Positions 35,809 through 44,025 of a DNA stretch of 64,000 nucleotides are shown here, one piece after another. The DNA is taken from NCBI GenBank assembly GCA_963739545.1, contig CAVUAT010000011.1:496001-560000 (forward strand), in the 5' to 3' direction. The translations under genes and the position numbers were made by a program. Each line of letters begins with the position of its first letter. Positions within the stretch are counted from its first letter, which is position 1. The notes below the pieces were generated by a model, which saw nothing but the letters and a program-made list of their open reading frames with translations, had not been told where the DNA came from and searched no databases. The stretch is from CAVUAT01 sp963739545. Lineage in GTDB: Bacteria; Actinomycetota; Thermoleophilia; Solirubrobacterales; 70-9.

Positions 35809-36237
35809 ATGACCGAACAGAATGGACAACAGGCCAGGCAGTCCGCGTCGGCCTCCGATTCCACCGGGGACCTGGTTCGGCGCCTTTCCGATGACGCGTC
35901 GACCCTGATTCGCCAGGAGATCGAGCTCGCCAAGGCCGAGCTCAGCGAGAAAGCGAAGCAGGCAGGCCTCGGAGCCGGGATGTTCGGCGGCGCCGGCGTT
36001 GTCGGCCTGCTGGCTGCGGGCGCGCTGACAGCGTTTCTCATCCTCGCGCTTGCGGAACTCGTGGCTCCGTGGCTGGCGGCACTGATCGTGACCGTCGTCT
36101 ACAGCGCTATCGCCGCGGTACTCGTGCTGCGCGGCAGGAAGAAGGTCCAAGAGGCAGGACCGCCCCAACCCGAACAGACCGTTGAAACCCTGAAGGAGGA
36201 CGTGCAATGGGCCAAGAGCCAAGTGACATCCGAGTAG
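35809..36237 (+). CDS. Phage-holin/YqjE-like (DUF1469) membrane protein
   Basis: About 142 residues. N-terminal amphipathic part LVRRLSDDASTLIRQEIELAKAELSEKAK is the hallmark of the actinobacterial holin-superfamily III/YqjE group; two membrane helices follow (GAGVVGLLAAGALTAFLILALAELV and WLAALIVTVVYSAIAAVLVLRG). I use ATG 35809; GTG 35800 overlaps the previous stop. Overlaps the next gene by 31 nt. Probably an envelope-stress membrane protein, not a lysis holin. Confidence 0.85.
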   Translation: MTEQNGQQARQSASASDSTGDLVRRLSDDASTLIRQEIELAKAELSEKAKQAGLGAGMFGGAGVVGLLAAGALTAFLILALAELVAPWLAALIVTVVYSAIAAVLVLRGRKKVQEAGPPQPEQTVETLKEDVQWAKSQVTSE

Positions 36238-36716
36238 ATATAGAGAACACGAGAGACCGCATGGGCGACACCGTCGATGCCCTGACCTCAAAGGCGAACG
36301 TTGGCCAGCGAGTGAAGAACTCAGTCACCGACAGGAAGGATCGCGTGATGCGCCAGATGCAGGGAACCGCGTCTCAGGTCAATGATGCGACCCCAGACAC
36401 GTCGGACGTGCGCGAAGGGGCGCAGAAGGCGGTCGGCGTAGCTCAGGAAAACCCGATCGGACTCGCCCTCGGCGGACTCGCCGCCGGGTTCTTGGTCGGC
36501 ATGGCGTTGCCGTCGACCCGAGTCGAGGACGAGCGGATCGGACCGGTCTCGGACGAGATCAAGGATCAAGCTCGCGAGAGCGGGCAGGAAGCCCTCGATC
36601 GCGGCAAGCAGGTCGCCCAGGACGTTGCGGAGACGGCCAAGGACTCCGCTCAGGACGTCGTCGACACGGCGCGAGACAGCGGTGCCCAACAGGCCCAGGA
36701 GCTGCGCTCCAGTTAG
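36207..36716 (+). CDS. DUF3618-family protein
   Basis: 169 residues. N-terminal DUF3618 signature: DIRVDIENTRDRMGDTVDALTSKANVGQR, then a membrane/glycine-zipper segment (NPIGLALGGLAAGFLVGMALPS) and a charged helical tail with imperfect repeats (QVAQDVAETAKDSAQDVVDTA). ATG 36207 is preceded by AAGGAGGACGTGCA. Third gene of the DUF883-holin-DUF3618 set, which is recurrent in bacteria and linked to envelope stress. Confidence 0.85.
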   Translation: MGQEPSDIRVDIENTRDRMGDTVDALTSKANVGQRVKNSVTDRKDRVMRQMQGTASQVNDATPDTSDVREGAQKAVGVAQENPIGLALGGLAAGFLVGMALPSTRVEDERIGPVSDEIKDQARESGQEALDRGKQVAQDVAETAKDSAQDVVDTARDSGAQQAQELRSS

Positions 36717-36873
36717 GGCGACGCCGCGGGCCGAGCATTGGACGGAGAGACGGGGCGGCGCTGCGGCGGCGTCCCGTCTCTGGGCAGCTCTGTCGAACAT
36801 TCGTTGAGTCGTGGGCAGGAGTTAGCGCCGGATCGTCGCGTTAGCGGATTGCCGCCTAGTGTTGGCGGCGTCC

Positions 36874-37494
36874 ATGGCAGCAACCGATAAGCCCGCACCG
36901 CTAGACAGCGTTCGGGAGCGTCCCGGAGGACGCAGTGAACGCGTGCGGAGCGCGGTCCTGGCAGCGGCTCGCGAGCAGCTCCTGGAGCAGGGCTGGGACT
37001 CGTTCTCGCATCGAGCGACCGCCCAGCGAGCGGGGGTCGATCCCGCAACCGTCTACCGCCGTTGGCCGTCCCGGGGGCGGCTCGCCGTCGACGCCCTGCT
37101 CGAGTTGGCGGAGGTCGCGGTCCCGATGCCCGACACCGGCTCGGTCGCGGGCGACCTCGAGGAGTTCCTCACCCTGATCCACGTCGTGCTGAGCGACGAG
37201 CGCATGCTCCGCTTCTTCCGCACCCTCTCGATCGCAGCCGCCTCTGACGACCTGGAGCTTCGCGAGACCATCGCGGCATTCTGGGGCGTGCGCTTCGAGC
37301 AGGCCGCGGTCATGATCGACCGCGGCATCGAGCGGGGCGAGCTGCCTCCCGGGGTCAACTCCGACGTGCTGATCGAGCGCCTGATCTCGCCGCTTTACTT
37401 CCGCGCCCTGCTCAGCGGAGTGCCGCTCGACCCGTTCCTGATCCCGGGCGCCGTCGCGGCGGCCCTGCGCGACGCGGCGGATCCGACCAGCTAG
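36874..37494 (+). CDS. TetR-family transcriptional regulator
   Basis: 206 residues. HTH: RSAVLAAAREQLLEQGWDSFSHRATAQRAGVDPATVYRRWPSRGRL is textbook TetR/AcrR, here naturally split: helix VRSAVLAAAREQLLE, recognition part ATVYRRWPSRG. The C-terminal ligand domain ends LISPLYFRALLSGVPLD, as in the TetR_C_11-like group. ATG 36874. LtrA follows 10 nt downstream on the same strand and may be a target or just a neighbour. Confidence 0.9.
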   Translation: MAATDKPAPLDSVRERPGGRSERVRSAVLAAAREQLLEQGWDSFSHRATAQRAGVDPATVYRRWPSRGRLAVDALLELAEVAVPMPDTGSVAGDLEEFLTLIHVVLSDERMLRFFRTLSIAAASDDLELRETIAAFWGVRFEQAAVMIDRGIERGELPPGVNSDVLIERLISPLYFRALLSGVPLDPFLIPGAVAAALRDAADPTS

Positions 37495-37504
37495 CCTCGC
37501 CCCG

Positions 37505-38689
37505 ATGGAGGGGAGCGCCGCACCGACCAAGACGCACCGGCTGAACGCCGTGATGCGAGAGGGCGAGACGGTGACCCCGCTGGAGCTCTTCTTCGACCTG
37601 GTGTTCGTGCTCGCGCTCACCCAGTGCACTGCGCTGATGGCAGAGCAGCCGACCTGGGAGGGCTTGGCCAAGGGCCTCCTGGTGCTGGGAGTCCTGTGGT
37701 GGGCGTGGGTCGGCTACGCGTGGCTGACCAGCGTGGTCGACCCCGAGGAGGGGGCCGTGCGGATCTCCATCTTCGCCGCGATGGCGGCGTTGCTGATCGT
37801 CTCGCTCTGCGTCCCGCAGGCGTTCGACGGCCTGGCCCTCGAGTTCGCGCTCGCCTACGGAGTCGTGCGGGCGGGTCAGATCGCCCTGTTCTGGATTGCC
37901 AGCCGCGACGAGCCCGGGTTGCGCAGCTCGGTCACCGGCCTCGCGGTCGGGACGTTCTTCGGCGTCGGGATCCTGATCGTGGCGTCTTTCCTGGACGGCG
38001 TCGCGCAGGGCGCGCTCTGGGTTCTCTTCTTCGTCGTCGACGTCGGCGGGCCCTATGTGACCGGAGCGGAAGGCTGGAAGCTCCAGCCGAAGCACTTCGC
38101 CGAGCGCCACGGCCTGATCATCATCATCGCGCTGGGAGAGTCGATCGTCGCGATCGGCGCCGGAGCCGATGCGGCTCTGACCGTCGGGATCGCGGTGGCC
38201 GCAGCCTTCGGGATCGCGCTCGCCGCCGCCCAGTGGTGGGCCTACTTCGACGTCGTCGCCGTCGTAGCCGCGGAGCGCCTGGAGCGGGCGACGCCGGGCC
38301 GTGAGCAGAACGAGATCGCGCGCGACTCCTACTCTTACCTCCACTACCCGATGATCGCCGGGATCGTGCTGGTGGCGCTGGGACTGAAGAAGACGATCGG
38401 CGACGTCGACGACCCGCTGAAGGTCGAGATCGCGACAGCGCTGATGGGCGGGCTGGCGCTGTACCTGTTCGCCCACGTCGCCTTCCGCTATCGGAATATC
38501 CACTCGCTCAACCGCCAGCGCCTGATCGTCGGCGTGCTCTATCTGGCCCTGATCCCCCTCGCGGCCGAGCTCGACGCGATCGTCACCGTCGTCATCGCCA
38601 CGGTCATCTTCTGCGCCCTGATCGCCTACGAGGCGGTTCGCTTCTCTGAGGCGCGCGAGCGAATCCGCCGCGAGCTCGCGGCTCATTGA
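37505..38689 (+). CDS. Low temperature requirement A (LtrA) family membrane protein
   Basis: 394 residues with about ten to eleven membrane helices. Family motifs TPLELFFDLVFVLALTQ near 24-40 and ERHGLIIIIALGESIVAIG near 203-221 identify LtrA, needed for growth at low temperature in Listeria but biochemically undefined. The stop TGA (38687-38689) overlaps the next ATG by one base, so the following gene is coupled. Confidence 0.92.
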   Translation: MEGSAAPTKTHRLNAVMREGETVTPLELFFDLVFVLALTQCTALMAEQPTWEGLAKGLLVLGVLWWAWVGYAWLTSVVDPEEGAVRISIFAAMAALLIVSLCVPQAFDGLALEFALAYGVVRAGQIALFWIASRDEPGLRSSVTGLAVGTFFGVGILIVASFLDGVAQGALWVLFFVVDVGGPYVTGAEGWKLQPKHFAERHGLIIIIALGESIVAIGAGADAALTVGIAVAAAFGIALAAAQWWAYFDVVAVVAAERLERATPGREQNEIARDSYSYLHYPMIAGIVLVALGLKKTIGDVDDPLKVEIATALMGGLALYLFAHVAFRYRNIHSLNRQRLIVGVLYLALIPLAAELDAIVTVVIATVIFCALIAYEAVRFSEARERIRRELAAH

Positions 38690-39039
38690 TGGCCTCGTAC
38701 AGCGTCAACGACGATGCGGTCGCCCACGCCCGGCGCTTGATCGAGACGCGGCAGTACGTGCTCGACAGCGACTGGGGCGAGGTGCAGCCGAAACCATCCG
38801 ACGAGGACGTGTTCCTGAAGAACCACTCCTGGAAGGAGTACGGCGAATGGCACCTCGGCCTCACCGACGGGGCGAGCGAGGAGACCAAGGGCCGCTACGC
38901 GTTCGTGATCGGCGAGTTCCGGCGCGTCCACCGAAGCGGCCTGATCGCCTGCCAGTACCGCGCGGCGGAGTGGCGCCACAAGGAGGTCGAGCTGGCCGCA
39001 CACGACCTTCTCCAGCGTCTCGACCGCAAGAGCGGATGA
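38689..39039 (+). CDS. Conserved hypothetical actinobacterial protein
   Basis: About 116 residues, soluble. Conserved-looking core: VAHARRLIETRQYVLDSDWG, SWKEYGEWHLGLTDGA, RYAFVIGDF-like YAFVIGEFRRVHRSGL, and CQYRAAEWRHKEVELAAHDLLQ. I have seen this type as a small widespread actinobacterial protein of unknown function. ATG 38689; TTG 38686 is less likely. Overlaps ltrA by one base. Confidence 0.75.
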   Translation: MASYSVNDDAVAHARRLIETRQYVLDSDWGEVQPKPSDEDVFLKNHSWKEYGEWHLGLTDGASEETKGRYAFVIGEFRRVHRSGLIACQYRAAEWRHKEVELAAHDLLQRLDRKSG

Positions 39040-39078
39040 CCGCAACCTTCGCGGCCGCCGCCTGTTGAGAACAGCGCC

Positions 39079-40326
39079 ATGAGCCAGACCCGTGACCACA
39101 TCAGCGTTCGCCTGCGCGCCCGGTCCCTCGCCGGGGCGGCGTTCGCGGCTGTGTTGGCGATCGGCGCGCTCGCCGGCGCTCCCAAGGCCCCCGCGGCCGG
39201 CGGCGCGGGCTTCGACGGTCCCAGCCGCGCGCTCGAGGCCGCATTCAAGGTCGCGCTGCTCGAGCGCCGCGAGACATCCGACGGCTGCTATCCGGCGCCG
39301 AACGCCCTGGCGAAGGCCCTCGCGGAGGGCACCGACCTCAGGGTCGCGGTGATCGCGAACCAGCGCTCGATCAAGAAGCGAGGCATCGCGTACGTCGTCA
39401 GCGGCCGCACCGCGTGCAACCGCGCCTACCTCGCGCTCCTCGGCAAGCGGGGTCTTTACGTCCTCGACTCCGACGAGGGCCCGATCTACGTCGTCGGCGC
39501 CGACGGCCGGCGCCTGCGCGGGAAGGACGCGATCATCGGGGGCGCCGGGCCGCTGCGCTCGCTTCAGCTCGTCTCGAAGACGACCACGCTGACCCTGGGC
39601 GATGAGGTCCAGCGCCAGACCGTCTCCTGCCCCGGGGGCACCTTCCCGATGGGCGGCGGCATGTTCGGCACGCCCTCCCCCAACCCCCTGACCCGCGAGG
39701 GCGTCTACCCCCACTCCTACGAGCGACTCGGCGTCCAGCGCGGCTGGCACATCAATCCCGTCCTGATCGACCCCGACCCAACGAGCGTCACGCCGCGCAA
39801 CGTCACGATCCAGGCGCTCTGCGGCCGCGGTCTCGCGCCCACTGCGTCCCCTCACAGCACCGTCTTCGTCAAGCCCGGGCAGACGAAGGTGGCGATCGCG
39901 CGCTGCCCCAAGGGCACCAAGCTCTACTCCGGAGGCTTCCAGCGCGCCGACTTCAGGACCCCCAGCGGGTCCTACCCGATCGAGTCCCGAGCAGTCGGCA
40001 ACGCGTGGCGGGTCACCGGGCAGGCCTTCGGCGCGTTCGGCGGCGAGATCACCTCGATCGCCTACTGCTCGCCCGACAAGGAGGCCAAGGTCAAGACGGT
40101 CTCGGCCTCGGTGCCGGTGCTCCTCAGCCAGTTCGCCGAGGCCACCACCCCCGCGTGCCCCAAGGGCACGAAGCTGGTCGCGGGCGGGTTCAGTTCCAAC
40201 GGCACCACGGGCGTCTTCTCCGACGGCGGCCACTTCAACGCCCACGGGACCTGGACCGCCGGCGCCTTCGGCTATTTCGGTCCTGCCGCGAGCTACACCG
40301 CCTACGGGTACTGCGCCAAGGGTTGA
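39079..40326 (+). CDS. Secreted protein with three CPxGT...GGF repeats
   Basis: 415 residues: signal peptide (RSLAGAAFAAVLAIGALAGAP), a first domain of about 150 residues (SDGCYPAPNALAKAL ... SGRTACNRAYLALLGKRGLYVLD), then three related units each beginning CPxGT followed by GGF or GGG and ending in Cys: about 184-248 (CPGGTFPMGGG), 276-330 (CPKGTKLYSGGF) and 360-412 (CPKGTKLVAGGF). Each unit holds a Trp or Phe before its last Cys, so a disulfide per repeat is likely. No known catalytic motif. Probably an adhesin-like or structural exported protein. Confidence 0.75.
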   Translation: MSQTRDHISVRLRARSLAGAAFAAVLAIGALAGAPKAPAAGGAGFDGPSRALEAAFKVALLERRETSDGCYPAPNALAKALAEGTDLRVAVIANQRSIKKRGIAYVVSGRTACNRAYLALLGKRGLYVLDSDEGPIYVVGADGRRLRGKDAIIGGAGPLRSLQLVSKTTTLTLGDEVQRQTVSCPGGTFPMGGGMFGTPSPNPLTREGVYPHSYERLGVQRGWHINPVLIDPDPTSVTPRNVTIQALCGRGLAPTASPHSTVFVKPGQTKVAIARCPKGTKLYSGGFQRADFRTPSGSYPIESRAVGNAWRVTGQAFGAFGGEITSIAYCSPDKEAKVKTVSASVPVLLSQFAEATTPACPKGTKLVAGGFSSNGTTGVFSDGGHFNAHGTWTAGAFGYFGPAASYTAYGYCAKG

Positions 40327-40365
40327 GGCGCCACAGCGCGTTTCGCGCGCTCCGATCGTCTCGGG

Positions 40366-40845
40366 TCAGAGGGTGATGGCGACCGTGAGCACGGCCGCTG
40401 CCGCGAGCGCCGCGGCGGTTCGGAGGTGGTTCCACGCGGTCCAACGCGTGACGTACTCGTCCCAGTAGACAGCTGCCTCGGCGTCCCCGGGGTTCAAGTC
40501 CGCGAGCCTGTCGTTCATCGGGACGTTCCCCGCCATCGTCGTCCCGATCGCGCCGACGAGATACAGCGCCGCGCCAGCCACCACCGCCGCCACGGGCCAC
40601 TCACCGGGCGAAATCACAGCCCAGACGATCAGCCCGAGGCACGCGATCGCCGTGCCGAATAGGGCCGTCATGAACGCCGGGGTGATCACCACCACGTTGA
40701 TCGACTGCATCGCGGCGATCCCCTGCGCCGGCGGCAGCCGGCGCAGGGCGCCCATCACGAAGGTCGAGAAGGCGAAGAAGACGCCGGCGACCAGGCCGCA
40801 CCCAAGCGCGGTCACGATCGCCGCCGCCTCGGCCGGACCGCTCAT
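40366..40845 (-). CDS. DUF1772 (anthrone-oxygenase-like) membrane protein
   Basis: 159 residues with four membrane helices; start AAAIVTALGCGLVAGVFFAFSTFVMGAL is characteristic of DUF1772, and NVPMNDRLADL and TRWTAWNHLRT near the C-terminus are family-typical (N and H/W residues). ATG 40843-40845 overlaps the stop of the NmrA-like gene (ATGA). Related proteins sit with oxidoreductases; function unproven. Confidence 0.85.
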   Translation of the reverse strand: MSGPAEAAAIVTALGCGLVAGVFFAFSTFVMGALRRLPPAQGIAAMQSINVVVITPAFMTALFGTAIACLGLIVWAVISPGEWPVAAVVAGAALYLVGAIGTTMAGNVPMNDRLADLNPGDAEAAVYWDEYVTRWTAWNHLRTAAALAAAAVLTVAITL

Positions 40846-41719
40846 CGCGACGGGACTGCGTCGGGGTTCTGGTTCGCCTGTGTGTCGCTCGGCGTCCAGA
40901 CGCCGGTGGCGGCCGCGCTTCGGGCGTAGTCCTCGAAGCTCCTCGCGTCGCGGCCGAGGGCGCGACGCACGCCGTCGGTGGTGTCCGGCGTTTCGCCCGT
41001 CGACGACCTCGCTGAACAGGTAGTTGAACAGCTCGATCACCTCGGTCGGCACGCCGTGCTCGGTGAGCTCGGTTGCGTGCTCCTCGAACGAGACGGGCAC
41101 GTAGCGGACCTCGCGGTCCGCCGCCTCCGCGATCTCGGCCGCCGCCTCGGCGAACGTCAACGATCGCGGCCCGGTCAGCTCGTAGAGCTTGCCGATGTGC
41201 CGGTCGTCGGTGAGCGCCGCAACGGCGACGTCGGCGATGTCGTCGGCGTCGACGAACGGGGTCGGAAGGTCACCGGCCGGGAGCCGGATCTCGCCGCTCA
41301 GCACGTGCTGGTGCATGTAGTCCTCGCTGAAATTCTGCATGAACCAGGTCGAGCGCACGATCGTCAGCTCGGCGCCGGTCTCGCGCACCGCCTGCTCGCC
41401 GCGCTCGTTCTCGGGCTCGCCGCGGCCGGAGAGCAGCACCAGCCTCGGGGCCCCGCTCTCGATCGCCAGCTCGGCGAACGAGCGCACGGCCTCCAGTCGC
41501 GCCGGGGACGGCGATGTCCGGGTAGTAGCTGAGGTAGACAGACCCCACTCCATAGAGGGTGGGCGCCCACGTCGCGGCGTCCTCCCAGTCGAAGGGCGGC
41601 GCGCCAGTGCGAGAGCCGGCGCGCACGTCCAGGCCGCGCGCCTCGAGCCTCTCGGCCACCCGCCGGCCCGTCTTGCCGTTGGCCCCGAGGACCAGGATCT
41701 TGTTCGAAGTCGTCGTCAT
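40842..41719 (-). CDS. NmrA-like NAD(P)-binding protein, two frame breaks
   Basis: About 293 residues after repair. Rossmann start ILVLGANGKTGRRVAERL (GxxGxTG type), VRSFAELAIESGAPRLVLLSGRG, STWFMQNFSEDY, PFVDADDIADVAVAAL and GPRSLTFAEAAAEI mark the NmrA/atypical-SDR family, often redox sensors or quinone reductases. Two breaks: near 41495 (GGAGGCC for GGAGAGGCC) and near 40988 (AACGCCGG for AACGCGCCGG), each one lost dinucleotide. ATG 41717-41719. Divergent from the AraC regulator, which probably controls it with the DUF1772 gene. Confidence 0.82.
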
Positions 41720-41822
41720 CGTGTTCCTCCAATCGTTTTCATCGTGGGTCCAGTGTGGGCCGCCGGCGCGAGACTGTCTATGGCTTAGAGTCGCGAATGC
41801 ATGCTCGAACGTCCAGGAAGTC

Positions 41823-42854
41823 ATGACGCGCGAGGAGTTCCGGCATACTCCGCGCATGGACCCAGCCCCACCCTCACCGCCGCCGGACCCGCTGGGCGAA
41901 GCCCTCCATTTCCTGCGAATGGACGGCGGCTACTACTGCCGCTCGGAGCTGGGCGCACCCTGGGGCATGACGCTCCACCCGATGCCCGGATACCTCTGGT
42001 TCCACGTCGCCACGACCGGCGCCGCCCTCGTGGAGGTCGACGATGAGAACTCGAGGTGGCTGCACCCGGGCGACGTGACGCTCGTGCCGCACGGCAACGG
42101 GCACTCCCTTCGAAGCGAGCCCGGCGTCCCCGCGCCCGGGATCCTGGAGCTCGATCTCGAGCAAGCCAGCGACCGATACGACATCCTTCGCGCCGGCGAG
42201 GGAGGCACGCCGACCACCCTGTTCTGCGGAGGCGTGCGCTTCGACCACCCGGTGGCGCGCAACCTCGTCGGGATGCTGCCGCGGATGATCCACATCCAGG
42301 GCTCCGACGGGCCCCGGGCGAGCCGGATGCACGGTGTGTTCGAGCTGATGGCGGCCGAGGCGAGGGAGTTCCAGGCGGGTGGCGAGGCGGTGATCACCCG
42401 GCTCGCGGACGTCCTCGTGATCCAGGCGATCAGATCGTGGATCGAGACCGCGCCGGCGGCGCGCGGCGGCTGGCTCGGCGCCCTGCAGGACCAGCAGATC
42501 GGGCGGGCGCTCGCGCTCATTCATCAGGATCCCGCGCGGGAGTGGACCGTCGCCTCGCTGGCGGGCGAGCTGGCGCTCTCGCGCTCGGCGTTCTCCGCGC
42601 GGTTCACCGAGCTCGTCGGCGAGCCGGTGATGCAGTACGTGACGCGGTGGCGGATGCAGGTCGCCCAGAGCGCGCTCGAGACCGAGGGCGCCACCGTCGC
42701 CGACCTGGCGAATCGGCTGGGCTACAGGTCGGAGGCCGCCTTCGCGCGCGCCTTCAAGCGCGTGACCGGCCTTCCACCCGGCGCTGTCAGGCGTCGCGCC
42801 GAGGCTCAGGCGGACCCGGCTTCCGCGCTCGCAACCGTCGCCGCACCCGCCTAG
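41823..42854 (+). CDS. AraC-family regulator with cupin sensor domain
   Basis: 343 residues from ATG 41823 (or 332 from ATG 41856). N-terminal cupin_6 domain (GGYYCRSELGAPWGMTL ... HPGDVTLVPHGNGHSL), then two HTH motifs: WTVASLAGELALSRSAFSARF and TVADLANRLGYRSEAAFARAFKR, typical AraC/XylS. This subclass often stands divergent from an NmrA-like or SDR gene, as here (104-nt gap with both promoters), and likely regulates it. Confidence 0.9.
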   Translation: MTREEFRHTPRMDPAPPSPPPDPLGEALHFLRMDGGYYCRSELGAPWGMTLHPMPGYLWFHVATTGAALVEVDDENSRWLHPGDVTLVPHGNGHSLRSEPGVPAPGILELDLEQASDRYDILRAGEGGTPTTLFCGGVRFDHPVARNLVGMLPRMIHIQGSDGPRASRMHGVFELMAAEAREFQAGGEAVITRLADVLVIQAIRSWIETAPAARGGWLGALQDQQIGRALALIHQDPAREWTVASLAGELALSRSAFSARFTELVGEPVMQYVTRWRMQVAQSALETEGATVADLANRLGYRSEAAFARAFKRVTGLPPGAVRRRAEAQADPASALATVAAPA

Positions 42855-42918
42855 CGGAGGTGGCACAAAAACAAAGGCACCCGATCGGGGGGACGCTCCG
42901 CCGGCGAGGCGGTCTAGC

Positions 42919-44025
42919 GTGGGAACCACTGCCGGCGACGCGGAGCTCACGAACATCCCGCCCGAATTGAACATCAAGGTCACGTACCCGTCCCCGGCGG
43001 ACCTGCCAGGGGAGTTCCAGTCCCGGACGTTGGGGCGCCGCCTGCTGCAGGCGATCGCCGCGCTCACCGTTCTGGTCGCGGTCGTGGTGTTCGCGCCCGG
43101 GCTGGGCGAGGTCAGGGACAACCTGGCAGAGGCGAACCCTGGGTGGCTGGCCCTCGCGGCCTTGTTCGAGGCCCTCTCGTTCGCGTCCTACGTAGTCATG
43201 TTCGGCCCGATCTTCTGCACCGGGTTGAGCTGGCGGCGAAGCTGGCAGATCGGGGGCTCAGAGCTCGCGATGGGCTCGCTGATCCCGGCGAGCGGCGCCG
43301 GCGGGCTGGCGCTCGGCGCGTGGGTGCTGCACAGAGGGGGAATGGGCGGCGAGCGGATCGCGCGCCGGTCGGTCGCCTTCTTCCTGATCAAGAGCTCGGT
43401 CAATTTCATCGCGGTCGCCCTGCTGGGGACGGCGATGGCGCTCGGTGTGGTCGGCCCGGATCTTTCTCTCTGGCTGACCGCCTTCCCGGCCGCCGTGGCG
43501 ACGCTGGCGCTCGCCGCGGTGGTGGCCGTGCCCCGCCTTGGTCCGGGGACCACCCCGAGCCCCGATGCCTCGCGATTTCGCCGCTGGGTCAGCGCTGCGC
43601 GGCGCGCTCTGATCGATGGGAGCGCCGAGGCCGTCCTGATTGTTCGCTCTGGAAACAGCCGCGTGCTCGCCGGTTCATTCGGCTACTGGGCCTTCGACAA
43701 CGCCGTGCTCTGGGCAACGTTTGAAGCGTTCAGCCTCTCCGTCCCGCTGAGCGTCGTCCTGATGGGGTACCTGATCGGCCAGCTCGGCGGGCTGCTGCCG
43801 ATCCCCGGCGGAATCGGCGGCATCGACGGCGGGTTGATCGGGACCCTGATCGTCTACGGGGCGCCCGCTGCGGGCACCGCGGCTGCCGTGCTCGGCTACC
43901 GCGTGATCCTCTTCTGGCTGCCGCTGATCATCGGCGCGATCGCATTCGCCGCGCTGCGCCGCGACATGCCGAGCGGCTACGAGTTCGCCTCGTGCGAGCC
44001 CGCCCTCGCCGCCCAGTCCGCGTGA
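42919..44025 (+). CDS. UPF0104/lysylphosphatidylglycerol-synthase-TM-like membrane protein
   Basis: 368 residues from GTG 42919, about eight membrane helices. The family pattern is visible: SELAMGSLIPASGAGGLALGAWVLHRGG near 115, KSSVNFIAVALLG, and the C-terminal GQLGGLLPIPGGIGGIDGGLIGTL (G-rich loop). This is the flippase-like domain of MprF but without the synthase domain; stand-alone forms are widespread with unknown substrates, possibly lipid transport. Its stop is directly next to the MFS gene stop (convergent, no gap). Confidence 0.85.
   Translation: MGTTAGDAELTNIPPELNIKVTYPSPADLPGEFQSRTLGRRLLQAIAALTVLVAVVVFAPGLGEVRDNLAEANPGWLALAALFEALSFASYVVMFGPIFCTGLSWRRSWQIGGSELAMGSLIPASGAGGLALGAWVLHRGGMGGERIARRSVAFFLIKSSVNFIAVALLGTAMALGVVGPDLSLWLTAFPAAVATLALAAVVAVPRLGPGTTPSPDASRFRRWVSAARRALIDGSAEAVLIVRSGNSRVLAGSFGYWAFDNAVLWATFEAFSLSVPLSVVLMGYLIGQLGGLLPIPGGIGGIDGGLIGTLIVYGAPAAGTAAAVLGYRVILFWLPLIIGAIAFAALRRDMPSGYEFASCEPALAAQSA

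Noticed and set aside
40366..41553. Apparent NmrA-DUF1772 fusion protein
   Set aside because: Arises from a lost dinucleotide near 40988; repaired, the NmrA frame ends at TGA 40842-40844, overlapping the DUF1772 ATG.
42919..44025. MprF lysyl-phosphatidylglycerol synthase
   Set aside because: Only the membrane flippase-like domain is present; no synthase domain follows.
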